NCBI GenBank assembly: GCA_004026145.2
Contig: CP034993.1
Coordinates: forward strand, 12,403,290-12,467,289
Direction of reading: 5' to 3'
From: Takifugu bimaculatus
Taxonomy: Eukaryota > Chordata > Actinopteri > Tetraodontiformes > Tetraodontidae
Length of the DNA: 64,000 bases
The translations under genes were made by a program, and so were the position numbers. How positions within the stretch are numbered: the first letter of the stretch is position 1; every line of letters starts with the position of its first letter. Under the pieces are notes generated by a model, which was given only the letters and a program-made list of their open reading frames with translations, did no database searches and had not been told where the DNA came from. This document shows positions 12,371 to 23,200 of this stretch, one piece after another.

Positions 12371-13898
12371 ATGCGCTGTAAGATGAGCTACAGCCTGCCC
12401 TGCTCGCCCGGAACCTCGCCCACATACTCGGGCCGCCTGGTGTCGTACAGGGCCAGATGCGCCAGGTAATTCTTCCGCGAAGTCCGCGCGCTGCTTACGC
12501 GAACCGGGCTCAAGTTGAAATCCGGTCTGAATATGTGACCTGTGGTCCAATAAAGTTTGATACGGTCGGTTCTTGTGTTGTGCCATGCGTTTGAGGCGCG
12601 GACCCCCACCTTCTCTGCTTAATCCACCGACACGGGGCTACGTGCAGTCCGACACGCAGCGCGCATGGACGCGCGTCTGTACGCCGAATCCAGACTGCTC
12701 TGCGTTAAATAGGACTTAAATTCCGTCGTAGCGTAACACATGATTCAAAAAAAAAACAAAACCAAACATGCATGTGAAGCTGGCGTGGAGATCATAAACC
12801 ATTTAACAAATACTTCAGCATTTTATAAAGATACTGCAGATCGCCGTTAATATAATCGTGGTTACATTTGTGTTTTTACCCGAGTTTATATTTAAAACTC
12901 TTAAATTGGGTAAATGTTGGCGGTGGTTGCGTGAGGACCATCCGTGTGAGACGCACCAAAAGGTGGGAGGGTTGTTGCTTTCTTTGGGGGGAGGATAAGC
13001 TGAGCCCTTTCTCCCTGAGAAAATCGCCTTCATTTCACCTTAATTGACCGCTGACAAACGGGGATCATAAAGTAAATAATAAAGTAGTTGGATTTTGACT
13101 CGCTTTCAAAATGCCCAGATTGCTAATAGAAATTTTTCTTCCTAGTATATTTACCTAGGTGTTTTTTGCATTGTGTATTTGACTGTTACGGGGGTGTAAA
13201 CGTTGGTGGGGGCACTGATCCCAGCAGATGGGCTTTTACTGTTAACCTGTGTCACAGGAGAATTCCCCTGAGGTCGCGTTTATTTTCTCACGATGCTGAT
13301 TTGCCGCTTTGCTGAATGCAGAAGTGCTGACATGGGTCTAAACTGCTCGGTATGCGAGGGTGCTTGGTAAGACTTGTGGTTAATTTTCTTCTCTCCCCAC
13401 AGCGCATCCGGTGCCAGCGTCGTCGCCATCGACAACAAGATTGAGCAGGCAATGGTGAGTGTGGTTCGCTGACACAGTTACTGTATATCAATTACTCGGT
13501 TGTTTCCCCTTCCTGCACGATGCCATTTCCCGGATTCGGCGTGCCCAGGATCAGATAATTGTGTGGTCAAAAGAAGGCTCTGAATTTCCCGTCTTTAAAG
13601 TTTATTTTTCTTTGTTCAGGACTTGGTGAAGAGTCACCTGATGTACGCCGTTCGCGAGGAGGTGGAGGTGTTGAAAGAACACATCAAGGAGCTGTACGAG
13701 AGGAACTCTGTCTTGGAACGGGAGAACGCTGTGTTGAAGTCGCTGGCTAATTCTGAGCAGCTCGGCAAGCTCTCCAGCCAACTCGTTCACAGCAGCAGCC
13801 CGACGCTTCAGCCGCAGCAGCCCCCCGCCATCGCCCCCTTATCGCAGCCCGAGGGCAGTCAGACTATCCGCCATCAGCCCAACATCACTTCTGCGTGA
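12371..13898 (+). CDS. tsc22d2: TSC22 domain family protein 2, short isoform (3 coding exons)
   Basis: Exons 12,371-12,465, 13,403-13,454 and 13,620-13,898 join in phase to 141 codons plus stop, with donors gtaatt and gtgagt and acceptors cacag and ttcag. Exon 1 gives a 32-residue head, rich in Ser, Cys and Pro, that I do not recognise. Exon 2 gives the family signature SASGASVVAIDNKIEQAM. Exon 3 gives the TSC box (DLVKSHLMYAVREEVEVLK) and a leucine zipper through LYERNSVLERENAVLKSL. The Gln/Pro-rich tail ending QPNITSA resembles the C terminus of mammalian TSC22D2 (QPNVSSA) rather than TSC22D1 or D3 (GILZ), and ERNSxLERENAxLKSL is also D2-like. TSC22 proteins dimerise through the zipper and modulate transcription and stress or growth signalling. 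The long upstream exon of the large isoform is not in the window, so this is probably an internal-promoter transcript. Confidence 0.85.
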
Positions 13899-15730
13899 TT
13901 CACCCTCTCACCAGGACATGTGCTAAAACACGTAGCGCTCCCCAAGGGCTGTGGGACGTCCTGTTAGCAATGCAACTGCCGGCCCTCCCTTAGCTCTGCC
14001 AAGCAAAAGGGTTGGATCCGCGTCCACCGGAGGAAACATTAACCGCGTCTTCGGCGTGAGCGGCCGTGGACGCATCAGTAAGACATTTGCCACCCGTCGA
14101 TGTCGCCCCTGTGTCGCAAGAGGGCTGATACGGAGGAGGGAGGGCGGCACGAAGAGGGTCCCCCAGCACCCAGCAGACTGTCGCTGCACCCAGAACCAGG
14201 GAGATGAGGAGGGGGTTAAAGAATGATTATTTTCCCTCCAGGAGCGGAGGAGCGGCGCCAGCGGCCGCTTCGGCCTGAGAGGGGCGATCCGAGAGCCTCG
14301 GCTTTGTTATATGCTGCAGCAGTAGCTCGTGTTGTTTCCTCAGAGCCACCATACAACAATCACCATAGGTTTTCATCAGTTTTAGTATTTGCTTTTATTT
14401 ATTTCGGGGCTGCTATTTTTGTTAATGTAAATGAACAATGTCACGGAAACAAAACCTTCTCTTCTGGTGTTTTAGAATCCGGCCGGTGTCGCATCGATTC
14501 GACTCCGGCGACACGCAGAAATCATTAAGTAGGCAATAAGTTCTATTGTATAAGTGTTTCCTCATGAAATAGCGCTAACACTAAAGCCAAGCTTCCATTA
14601 GGTGAAATTCAGGATGAATGTATATTTTGTAAAGTATTAAATATTAAAAGGGGCTTGTACAAGAGAATGCCTATTATTAAGTTGTGACAGATTGTTTTGA
14701 TACGGAAGATTGAATGACTCATTTTTAGAATTTCTTTGTCAAAATGAACAAATAAAAAATGAAATTTAGGGGTCAGGTTGGGGTTAAAAGCTGTGAAGAT
14801 GGTTAAACCTACTTTAGAACCAAAGATGCAAAGCTGTGTAAGTCTTTCCAATTCTAAATGACATTCAGTCCCCCCCCCCCCGTCCTTTTATATATATTTG
14901 GTCCCTGTTTTGCATGTTCTGCATGATCTATAATCAGACCACTTTTGTACCTCATATTTTATCTAGCACTCTTATCTTTTTTTTTTTTTGTAAGTCTGAA
15001 TGCTTGTTAAAGGATTTCTGAAAGTGAAAGGGAACAACGTGGGGCAGGAAGTGTCGTCAGTCCCATCGGAGGATCGTCCAGGTTGAAAGGAACTGAAGTG
15101 AGCTGGAGGGGAGGCGTCTGCACAGAACAGTCGGACAAGGAGCCATTTTGAGTTTTCACCAAAATGCTGTTAAATTTCATTTGTAGAGGAAAGATTTTGT
15201 CACCTTACAGGTTTTTTTGTAATAAACAAATGTCATTTAGACTCCACTTGTAATTCCACCCCCCCCCCCAAGCAAACCTTTGCTTGGGGGGTGGGGGGGA
15301 GCACCAAGCAGCCACCTCGATCCTGTTAGAAAACGGTGGAATCTTTGTTCACACCTTTAAAGCTGGATCTCGGTTGCTTGTCAGATTTGTTGTGCCTCCT
15401 GCGCCGCTGTCTGCTGTTGCCTGGCGACCCGGCGTCCAACTGCGTGGCCTAGAACCAAACCAAAATACTTAGTAACTGTACAATCTTTCTTTGTTACTGG
15501 ATGGGTTCTGGATTTTCTTTTTCTTCTCCTTTGAAATGGGCTTATGTTGTCTCTTGTTGAGCGTATTTGTTTCTGTTCTTTCATTTGAAGGAGATTCTGC
15601 GTACATGCCGAGTGTACTGTATGAAAGTGATCACTGAGCCTGGGGGGGGGGGGGGTCTTTGCCCTTGTAATGTGCTGTTCAGATGATTTTAGTTTTCAGT
15701 CAGAAATAAATTACTGTTTTATTACGAGGA
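13899..15730 (+). other. tsc22d2: tsc22d2 3' UTR with poly(A) signals
   Basis: After the stop codon there is no further exon. AATAAA hexamers lie at 15,221-15,226 and 15,705-15,710, and the second is followed by a T-rich, GT-containing stretch suited to cleavage at about 15,725-15,735. A poly-C run lies near 14,870 and a poly-G run near 15,642. A strong hairpin lies inside the UTR at 15,264-15,291. A 3' UTR near 1.8 kb is normal for this family. Confidence 0.6.
15264..15291. repeat. Perfect 13-bp inverted repeat with C/G-run arms in the tsc22d2 3' UTR
   Basis: The left arm CCCCCCAAGCAAA (15,264-15,276) pairs perfectly with TTTGCTTGGGGGG (15,279-15,291) across a CC loop. The flanking C and G runs extend the pairing with one mismatch (T at 15,292). 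In the transcript it would form a very stable stem, and the G-run side could alternatively form a quadruplex. Confidence 0.8.
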
Positions 15731-15799
15731 CGTCTCTCTTGGATGCTTTTTCGCCTACACAGGAGACCACCGGTGGTTTGAAGTAAAAACAAAATAAAC

Positions 15800-18700
15800 G
15801 AATAAACTGGAACCCAGAATAAAGTTGCAAGTGATCACTTCCTCTGAGCTGAGCTGTTACCTTTCCTCACTCGCTTCATACCTGCCCATAAAGGCTGTCA
15901 CCTGTGTTCTTTACCAGCTGACGCACGCTGCCGTCATGTCACCACTGAAGAATCTCAGAACGATGCCTCTCACACCCATTCAAAGTTCTTACCATCGTCT
16001 CGGGGAGATTTATGGGAATCAACTCAAAATCAGCAGATCAGCTGCACTTTAATGGGAATATTTTGAGCTGATCAGGTCCAGTAAAACAACCCCAAGAGGT
16101 ATAAAAAGTGTTCCTGCTGTAAAAAAGGCAGCAAAATAAATGTTAAACACTTTCATTGAGGAAGGAGGAAAAAAAAAACAGCAATTGTTCAACTCGTTGC
16201 TCCGCATGACACCAGAGCCTCCGCATGATTTCCGAATCAATTTTTAATACGAAGTCGATTTAGTGGTGAATTTCCACGGAAGGCTTTGAAAGTTATGAAA
16301 CTCTTCCCCTTCATTGTGCAACAGGTTGATTAGGAACAGATTCTCGTACAGTTGCCCCACATGAACTCACTTGTGACAGTGACAGAAGCTTCTCTCAACA
16401 AGTGCTACCAGTAACATTGCTGAGCTTTTGCTCACTCCCGTACGATCAAAACCTGACCTACAGCTCTTTCATCATCACCATCACCATCATCATCATCATC
16501 AGTGCTCTAATCACTGATTCAGAAACTTTTCCACTGGCAAAAATCAGGCCTTCAGAAGCCTGCTTTCCTGTTCCTGTTCTGCTCGTCACCATGGGATTCT
16601 ACTTTTCCTTCAGTTTATATCTAATTTAATTGCCTTTCTGTTGGCAACTATTAAAGGGGGATAAAGCCTTCTAAATAGCTTTTACTCGGTATTTTGGTTC
16701 GCAATAAGGTGGCTTTTTAATATATATTTGATTAATCAATTATACTATGAATCCTTGCTAATGACATTATCTGTGTTGTATTACAAGCGAGCTCCCAAGA
16801 GCAGACACAAACGACACACAGTCTCCAGGAGACAGTGGGCCCGGCTGGATGGGCCCGGCTGGATGGGCCCGGCTGGATGGGCCCGGCTGTGGGTCTGGGC
16901 CCGGCTGGATGGGCCCGGCTGGATGGGCCCGGCTGGATGGGCCCGGCTGTGGGTCTGGGCCCGGCTGGATGGGCCCGGCTGGATGGGCCCGGCTGGATGG
17001 GCCCGGCTGTGGGTCTGGGCCCGGCTGTGGGTCTACGTGACAGCTCCCATTTACCTACTTTCCATTCATCACATGCGTTCGTGCTGCAACAGGCCGCGGC
17101 CGTGACTCACGGAGGTTCATTCACAGTTGTGTGTTTTCCACACCACCACAAGCAAATACGCTCCTGCTGGAGAAAAGAAAAACAGGAGTGACGGGTAAAA
17201 GTTCAGCCTCTGGTTGCAATTTGACCGACATTCTGCTCAAACATGTCCGGGCCTCACCTGCACCAGGTAAACGCTTTCTATAGGAAACACGACTATCCAC
17301 GTTCATCATAAACCACCGACAACCACAGTCTCCAACCAGCAGCATTCTGGATCCGGTATATAAGATTATGGGCAGTGTCACGCATTATTCAACCGCTTTA
17401 GTTAATGTAAAGACGCAGAATGTTGCATCCTGCTTCATTTCCTCACAGAAAAAGCCCCAGAGCTGCATCAACGAGTGTCGCCATATTAAAGCCAAACGAA
17501 ACGAGAACACGTTTGCACCCCAGCACGACACGACATGTGCAAGTGATCTCGGCGTCATCGCAGCTGCGTGTCACACAGTGTCACTTAGCACACAAGGGAA
17601 GGAAGCGTTGCGCAATGTCCACGGCGATCTCGCGTGTGTGCGTGTGAAGCAGGCGCAGTTACTCAATTTAGCAGCCGTCCCCAACAATCTACAGGTTTGC
17701 TGCTTCACAGTCAAGACACGCTACTGCCATCAAGTGATGGAACGGACTCACGTCAGCTTGAGCCTGACTGGGATCTCCAGACGGATTCATACTGGTGCCG
17801 TGGCCTGGGCCTGTTGTGAGGGGGGTCAGGTGGTGCTTTTGGGATTTAAAGAGAGAAAGCTGTGATCAAGCGTCATTTCAGTCCTGCAGGTGATCTCCAT
17901 TATGTCTATTGATCGAGAGGAGGCCTTTACATGTATTTATAGGAGTACAGTTTGACTATATTTATCCCAGAAAACAGCTGAAACCCAAATATTATGTCCT
18001 TATGTATTTCAATGATGGCAGAGCACATTTGGAGAGGTGTGACACAGAAGGGAACTGAACTACAACAGCGTTCTAGCCAGAACATTATTATTACCAAATG
18101 TAGCCTGTCCATAGAAAAGCTAGAACTCAGTCCATTCATCATTGCTGCTTGTCTTTTGTATGTAATTACAGCTTTAATACTGGAAATTATGTGAGCAATA
18201 TCTCAGATTAACGGGAGCTTGGCTAACTCACATTTTTAATGCATACACAGAATACATGTTCCTAAAAATGTATATTGTATATATTCAAATAGCTTTTGCT
18301 GTATTAATCCATTGTGATTTTAAAATGCCTTTTGGGGGGGGACCAAAAGGTGCTGATTCATGAGATCATCAGAATTTAGAATGGGTGTCAGGACATGTCA
18401 ATACAGAAGAATGAATCAGTTCAATGTTACAGCCATATTTATTCACAACACTCCAAACTTTAAAGCTTAATCAGTAGTGTAGGAGGTAGTGGTAATGCAC
18501 TATAACATAGCTGTAAGATAGTAAGTTGTGTTTTGACCAAAAAGGTGTCGATATATGATCCTTCAAGGACCTTTAGACTTGTTGGTTATTTGTTAGAATC
18601 TTGTTACTGTTGTCTTTGTTAGTGTCATTAGCCTTATCATTGATATCTGATAATCAATATTATTATTAGTATTATTATTATGACCTCTGTCTGTTCGCAA
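15800..18700. other. No gene seen between tsc22d2 and the retroposon
   Basis: Apart from the minisatellite at 16,837-17,034 and a short ATC/CAT microsatellite near 16,475-16,500, I see no exon, RNA gene or clear mobile element. A 165-codon open frame at 17,368-17,865 has no recognisable features and I take it as chance. Confidence 0.5.
16837..17034. repeat. GC-rich minisatellite with 60-bp higher-order unit
   Basis: The basic unit is GGGCCCGGCTGGAT (14 bp). Three of these followed by an 18-bp variant, GGGCCCGGCTGTGGGTCT, make a 60-bp higher-order unit. It is present three times without a visible change and is followed by one extra 18-bp variant. All three forward frames are open across the array (Gly-Pro-Ala-Gly-Trp type peptides), which follows from the lack of stop triplets in the unit and is not evidence of coding. 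Confidence 0.95.
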
Positions 18701-18716
18701 AACAATAAAGTTATCA

Positions 18717-19235
18717 TGCTGGCTGTCATGAACCTCCTGGCAGAAGCAGTAATAAGTGTTGGGGTCCAGGGTTCCGGGTCGTGTGGTTCTGTGCTCTTCC
18801 TGCAGGGGGCGCGGAGGAGCCAATATTGGCAACAGCTGGCGCTGCGGGCAGGCGCACCTGTCGACGAGCTTCATCAGGCCACCTATTTATGGACGGAGCA
18901 CCTGTCGACCAGCTTCGGAGAGTTTTGGTGTTTCCCCCATGGTAGAGCTGACTCTTGTTTCCTCATCATTGGTCGTGTACAACTCGTTGATACGCTTCTC
19001 CCTGCTCGTTCGAGGTCCCCACACCGCCCTGCTGGACTGGAGAACGCGCAGGACCGGACTCCCGTGTTGGCTAAACGCTGGAGCTCTCTGTGCGCCCCGG
19101 GAGAATGGGCGAGTGCTTCCCTGCGGTCCAGGAGGACTGTCAATGTGATCTTTTGAATAAAGCCTTGGTTGTTGAACTTTTACCACCTGCGTTTTTGCTT
19201 GCTTTCGGGTCCTGGAAAAACCCTAAACCCTAACA
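18717..19235 (+). mobile_element. Retroposon or solo LTR flanked by near-identical direct repeats
   Basis: The block begins near TGTCATGAACCTCC (18,724), is GC-richer than its surroundings, has an AATAAA at about 19,157, and ends ...CCCTAACA (19,235). TG...CA ends and a late AATAAA are LTR-like. However, the flanks carry a longer direct repeat (AATAAAGTTATCA before, AATAAGTTATCA after) than the 4-6 bp expected for LTR integration. That fits target-primed retroposition better. The open frames on both strands inside it are not convincing genes. Confidence 0.5.
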
Positions 19236-19323
19236 AATAAGTTATCAACTACAGTCTATGGACAGTTCGTGCAATACAAACTCTCACCACTAGATGTCCC
19301 ACCGTGCTCCTTTAAGTTAAAAT

Positions 19324-19360
19324 CAATCCATCAATCAAACAATCTTTATTTATATAATGT
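19324..19360. repeat. Fish retroposon 3'-tail-like fragment
   Basis: ATCAATCAAACAATCTTTATTTATATAA resembles the tail sequence that ends many truncated teleost LINE/SINE copies. It is very short, so the call rests on resemblance only. Confidence 0.3.
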
Positions 19361-19979
19361 CTGTTACAATTTGGAAACTTGTTATGGAAGCTTTATTTGG
19401 CTTCAATGTAAATAGCCAAATGGTATTATTGCTCTCCTGTTTGTTGTAAACACATTTAATGTTTTAAATCATATTTAATTCTGATTACAGATTATTATTT
19501 TTCTTACACATTAAAAGAAGTCAAATATTCATGTCTCTACACTGTAGTTTAGTTAACGGTTGATTTGCCTCTACATATGTCTCTTTTTTAAAATATTTTT
19601 ATACAGCTTCTATTAGGATAAGATGTGTGTGATTTACAGCAGCTACTGATTAGACACAACAGCAAGAGCAACTTTGATGGTGAAAGTCCATTTTTATTAA
19701 CATCTTGTTGATCACGTAACCGTGAAAAAGTTACTGAGTATAAATTTAACATAAAAGAATCCAGGGGGCGATTTTGAGTGTCTTAAGTTTTTTCACTTTC
19801 ACATGTTTAAAATAGAAGTTATCGAGTCAAATCAAATCTAATGTCTAATGTCAAAGCTATTTATACATATTTATTTTTTATTTTTTTTAAAGAAACTAAA
19901 TGTTTTTGTTTTTCTTAGGACGTAAGACAAACGCAATACGTTAGTATCTCCAGTAGGTGGCAGTAGCGACCAACTGGAC

Positions 19980-20216
19980 TCCTTTAACTAAAGAAGAAGG
20001 GCAACGCCTCCGCGCGGCTCCGCCCACTGCCGGGGCCTTTACTGTTTTGATTCACACGGGTTGACAGGGCAGACCTCTCAGGCTCGGCTATAAGACCGAG
20101 TGCTTGTTTTATACCGCCCTGGAACAGAAAAACGGCTTTAACGTTATTAAATAACGACAAGCAAGAGGTCGATTAAGCTGGCAGCTGTATATGACGCACG
20201 ATTCCGCCCAGATGAC
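19980..20216 (+). promoter_or_regulatory. rubcn: rubcn promoter and 5' UTR region
   Basis: A GC-rich patch with CTCCGCGCGGCTCCGCCCA (about 20,008-20,027) contains a GC box and lies about 190 bp before the rubcn start codon. There is no obvious TATA box, as expected for a housekeeping autophagy gene. Two upstream ATGs (20,191 and 20,212) are in another frame and would start an overlapping upstream ORF that runs past the true start, a possible brake on translation. Confidence 0.45.
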
Positions 20217-23200
20217 ATGGAGATCTCCGCGGAGGGAGAGGCGGAGGAGCGCAGGTAAGTGACAGCTGTGGCTAACGTACCCGGCTAACCTGACTTTTGC
20301 GAAATTTTCCTGAGATGCTATAAAAATAATTACCAAGAACGTTGTAACAACGCAGATTATTTTAGTCCGAGAGACTTTCCAGAAGAGAAATTTGAACGGC
20401 GAAGACGCAGTAGCAATCGCAGCAATGCTAGCGTAGGCTAACTCTACCTGTCATGGAATGACAGTTTTGGAAAAAAACATTCTGTTTTCAAGATTTGTTA
20501 GATACTCTAAAAGTAAATTATAATCGCTTGATTAATTGGTTTAAGTTCAGTTATATGACCAAAGTTGCTTTTTGAGTTGCCGAGTGCTGTGAATGTGTCT
20601 ATCGATACTCAAGCTGCATCAATTGTCGCCTTCGAGCAGTTTCTGTCTCGGTGATTTGGTTCACTTTTCCGTGTTTTACTGAAGATTATTACACATTTAG
20701 AACAATTTGATTATACCAAAACTGTGGTTGTTAGAATAGGAAGCATTGAGCAATTGCATTAATGTTGGTGCGCAGTAGGATATATCTATTTTGACCTTTC
20801 ACACTAAACAGTGTTTTACTACATAAAAGTTGTGTCATTATCAGTGTCATTTTTTAAACGTGGGAAATTTGAGGCATTATTTATGAGCCTTTTACGAGTT
20901 CCGTGACACGCCTTAAGACACTAGCACTCACAATTGAAAATACATTTAACTGACATTTAACTATATTTCCTGGTGCATAATTTGCCTACATACGCAGCCA
21001 AACTTGTGGTATTGCTATAGAATACTGATGCCAAACATAGACAGACTTTAAAGTTATTTTGCTGCTTCAAGGCATTGGGGATTTTAAAAACTATTATCAC
21101 AGGATCTCTGCTTTATCCTATAATTCTATTGATTAATCTTATTTATCTGCATGTTACATGTTAAAGTCTTGGGAAAAGTTTATGTTAAATGCTGAAAAAT
21201 CACTTTTTAATTCCAACTTTTGGTTTTTGTTTTGTGACTAATGGTTTTAATCACAAAATTGCCATCAGCACTTCTTTATCTCCTTCCTCATTCCTAAATG
21301 CTCTCCCTTTTGCTGGCCTCACTGTTTTTCTGATCCTCGTTTCTCTTTCCAGGAAGGAACACTGGAAGCTGCTGTCCAGCCTGAAGACCACAGTGGAGGG
21401 TCTTGTGTCCACCAATAACCCTAATGTGTGGTCACGTTATGGTGGGCTGCAGCGTCTGCACAAAGACTTGAACAACATCTTAAGCAATGGCCTGAAGAAT
21501 GAACAGGTGAAGCTCTGACTGACAGCATTCACTATCTTTTTTGTCTAACTTTTTGTCATTACACAGTTAATAACCACTCACGCCGTTTGATGAGACCTGG
21601 TGATATTTTGTGTAGAGCTTTCTAAAAACTTAATATTAGAATTTCTGACTCACATGTTGCGAATCTAGATTCGTCAGTGGACTTTCTAGAAGTTGAATCT
21701 GCTCTTGATGTATGTTCTCAGAATTGTTGGAGATATCTTTAACTGCTGTTTATGTGACACAGGTGTACTACAAGCAAAGAGACTATTGGCCGTTTGTGTG
21801 GTGTGTCCGATACATTAGCCCACATCTCGCCTCACATGTGGAACAGGTACGCTCAAATCGACTGATCTGGCTTTATGTGCATTAGATGAAACCACAGCCA
21901 AAAGAAATAGATTTATGAAAGATCTACATTTTGTAAGCTACACGGTTCACATGCGATAGGACTTGTGGTGCATGGTGTTTTGGAAAAGTCCCTGTTTATA
22001 TTTATCTTTGTGTTAATCTAACTGTGCTGGTCATATAGATAAGTCTAAGTCCATCAATAAGTCTGAAATGTTGACATTCACTAGTTTTCACTTTTTTCAG
22101 CTGAGCTGTGCAACAAAAGCACTGTATTCTTGAAGTTTATTTATATTCGTTACCCGGAGCAAGAATGTGCTCAGCCATGATGCAATGCAGTAGCTGTCAT
22201 ATGACAAGGGTTTGTGTTTGCAATACATTGGATTCTGTGTGTAAGTTATTTGCTGATTTGGCTTCTCTCTTTCCTCGTTCCACCTTTGGCGTATAGCCTG
22301 TTATCACCCTTCTTTTAACACATTTGATTTTTGACACTTTAAGTCGTACTGAATAACAGCAACGTCAAACTTTATGTTTGGAATAAACGTAACTACACAC
22401 TCATACTCAGCCAGCCATTTCCTGTTGTTCACACCTTTGGACTTCCTCCCTAATCTTGTTTGCTCTTTTCAGTTCAGTCACCTGGAGCCGGTACGCAGCA
22501 GTGGCATGAAGGTTGCCGGGGAAAGTTACAAAGCCGAGCGCTGGCTGCTCCACAGCTTACAGGTCCACATGCTGTCAGCTCAGCTCCGGCCTTTGCTCCG
22601 GCATCTGGAGCACACACGCAAATATTACAACGGTGAGTCTCGCTCTTGTTGAGTCTCGCTCTTAGGCTCCAGTGTAATAAAGAAGTCCTGAATTGCTCTT
22701 CAGATTGACTTAATTTCTCCTAATATCCCACATGTTGTCCTTCATCTTTACTATTTCTACCCACATCTGCCTTTCAGATGATGCATTTCTGCTTAGTGAG
22801 CCTCATGTGATTGCCATGTTCCAGTGTCTGGAAGCTGTGGAGCAAAATAACCCAAAACTGCTGGCTCAAGTGGACACTGTTGGAGTAGGTCTAGTAAAAT
22901 AACTTGATGACTAATCCACATCTGTCTGTATTTCACTTCTAACTTTCTTTTCTCGCTTGCCAGCTGTCCCCATTGAAGAGCCCACCAGTTCTGGGCCTGC
23001 TGAAGAGCCAGAGTCTGTGTGTGTTGCCAGGGGCTGGCGGGGCCTGGAGGAACTCTGACCCAGTTATCCGAGGGGAACATCTCAATCGCAGGCTGACCAT
23101 GTCCAACTGCTCCCTGCAAGAAGCAGTCTGCAGCAACCACGACTCTAGGAACAGCACTGGAGTTGGATCTCATAACAGCATTAGCACAAGTGAGGAACTG

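Noticed and set aside
12089..12586. 165-codon minus-strand open frame over the tsc22d2 promoter and first exon
   Set aside because: GC-rich antisense shadow of the real exon and promoter; no recognisable sequence.
13620..13898. Assignment of the TSC22 gene as tsc22d3 (GILZ) or tsc22d1
   Set aside because: The zipper (ERNSVLERENAVLKSL) and the QPNITSA end fit TSC22D2 better, and synteny with RUBCN and HTR3 genes agrees.
16837..17034. CRISPR-like array
   Set aside because: Units are contiguous without unique spacers and the genome is vertebrate.
16837..17105. Open frames across the minisatellite reading Gly-Pro-Ala-Gly-Trp repeats
   Set aside because: Open in every forward frame because the unit contains no stop triplets; no gene context.
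17368..17865. 165-codon plus-strand open frame
   Set aside because: No domain, low-complexity-free but unfamiliar sequence, no splice or promoter context; taken as chance.
18680..19156. Overlapping plus and minus frames in the retroposon block
   Set aside because: Frames on both strands with no RT, gag or other signature; consistent with a GC-rich LTR or SINE-like element.
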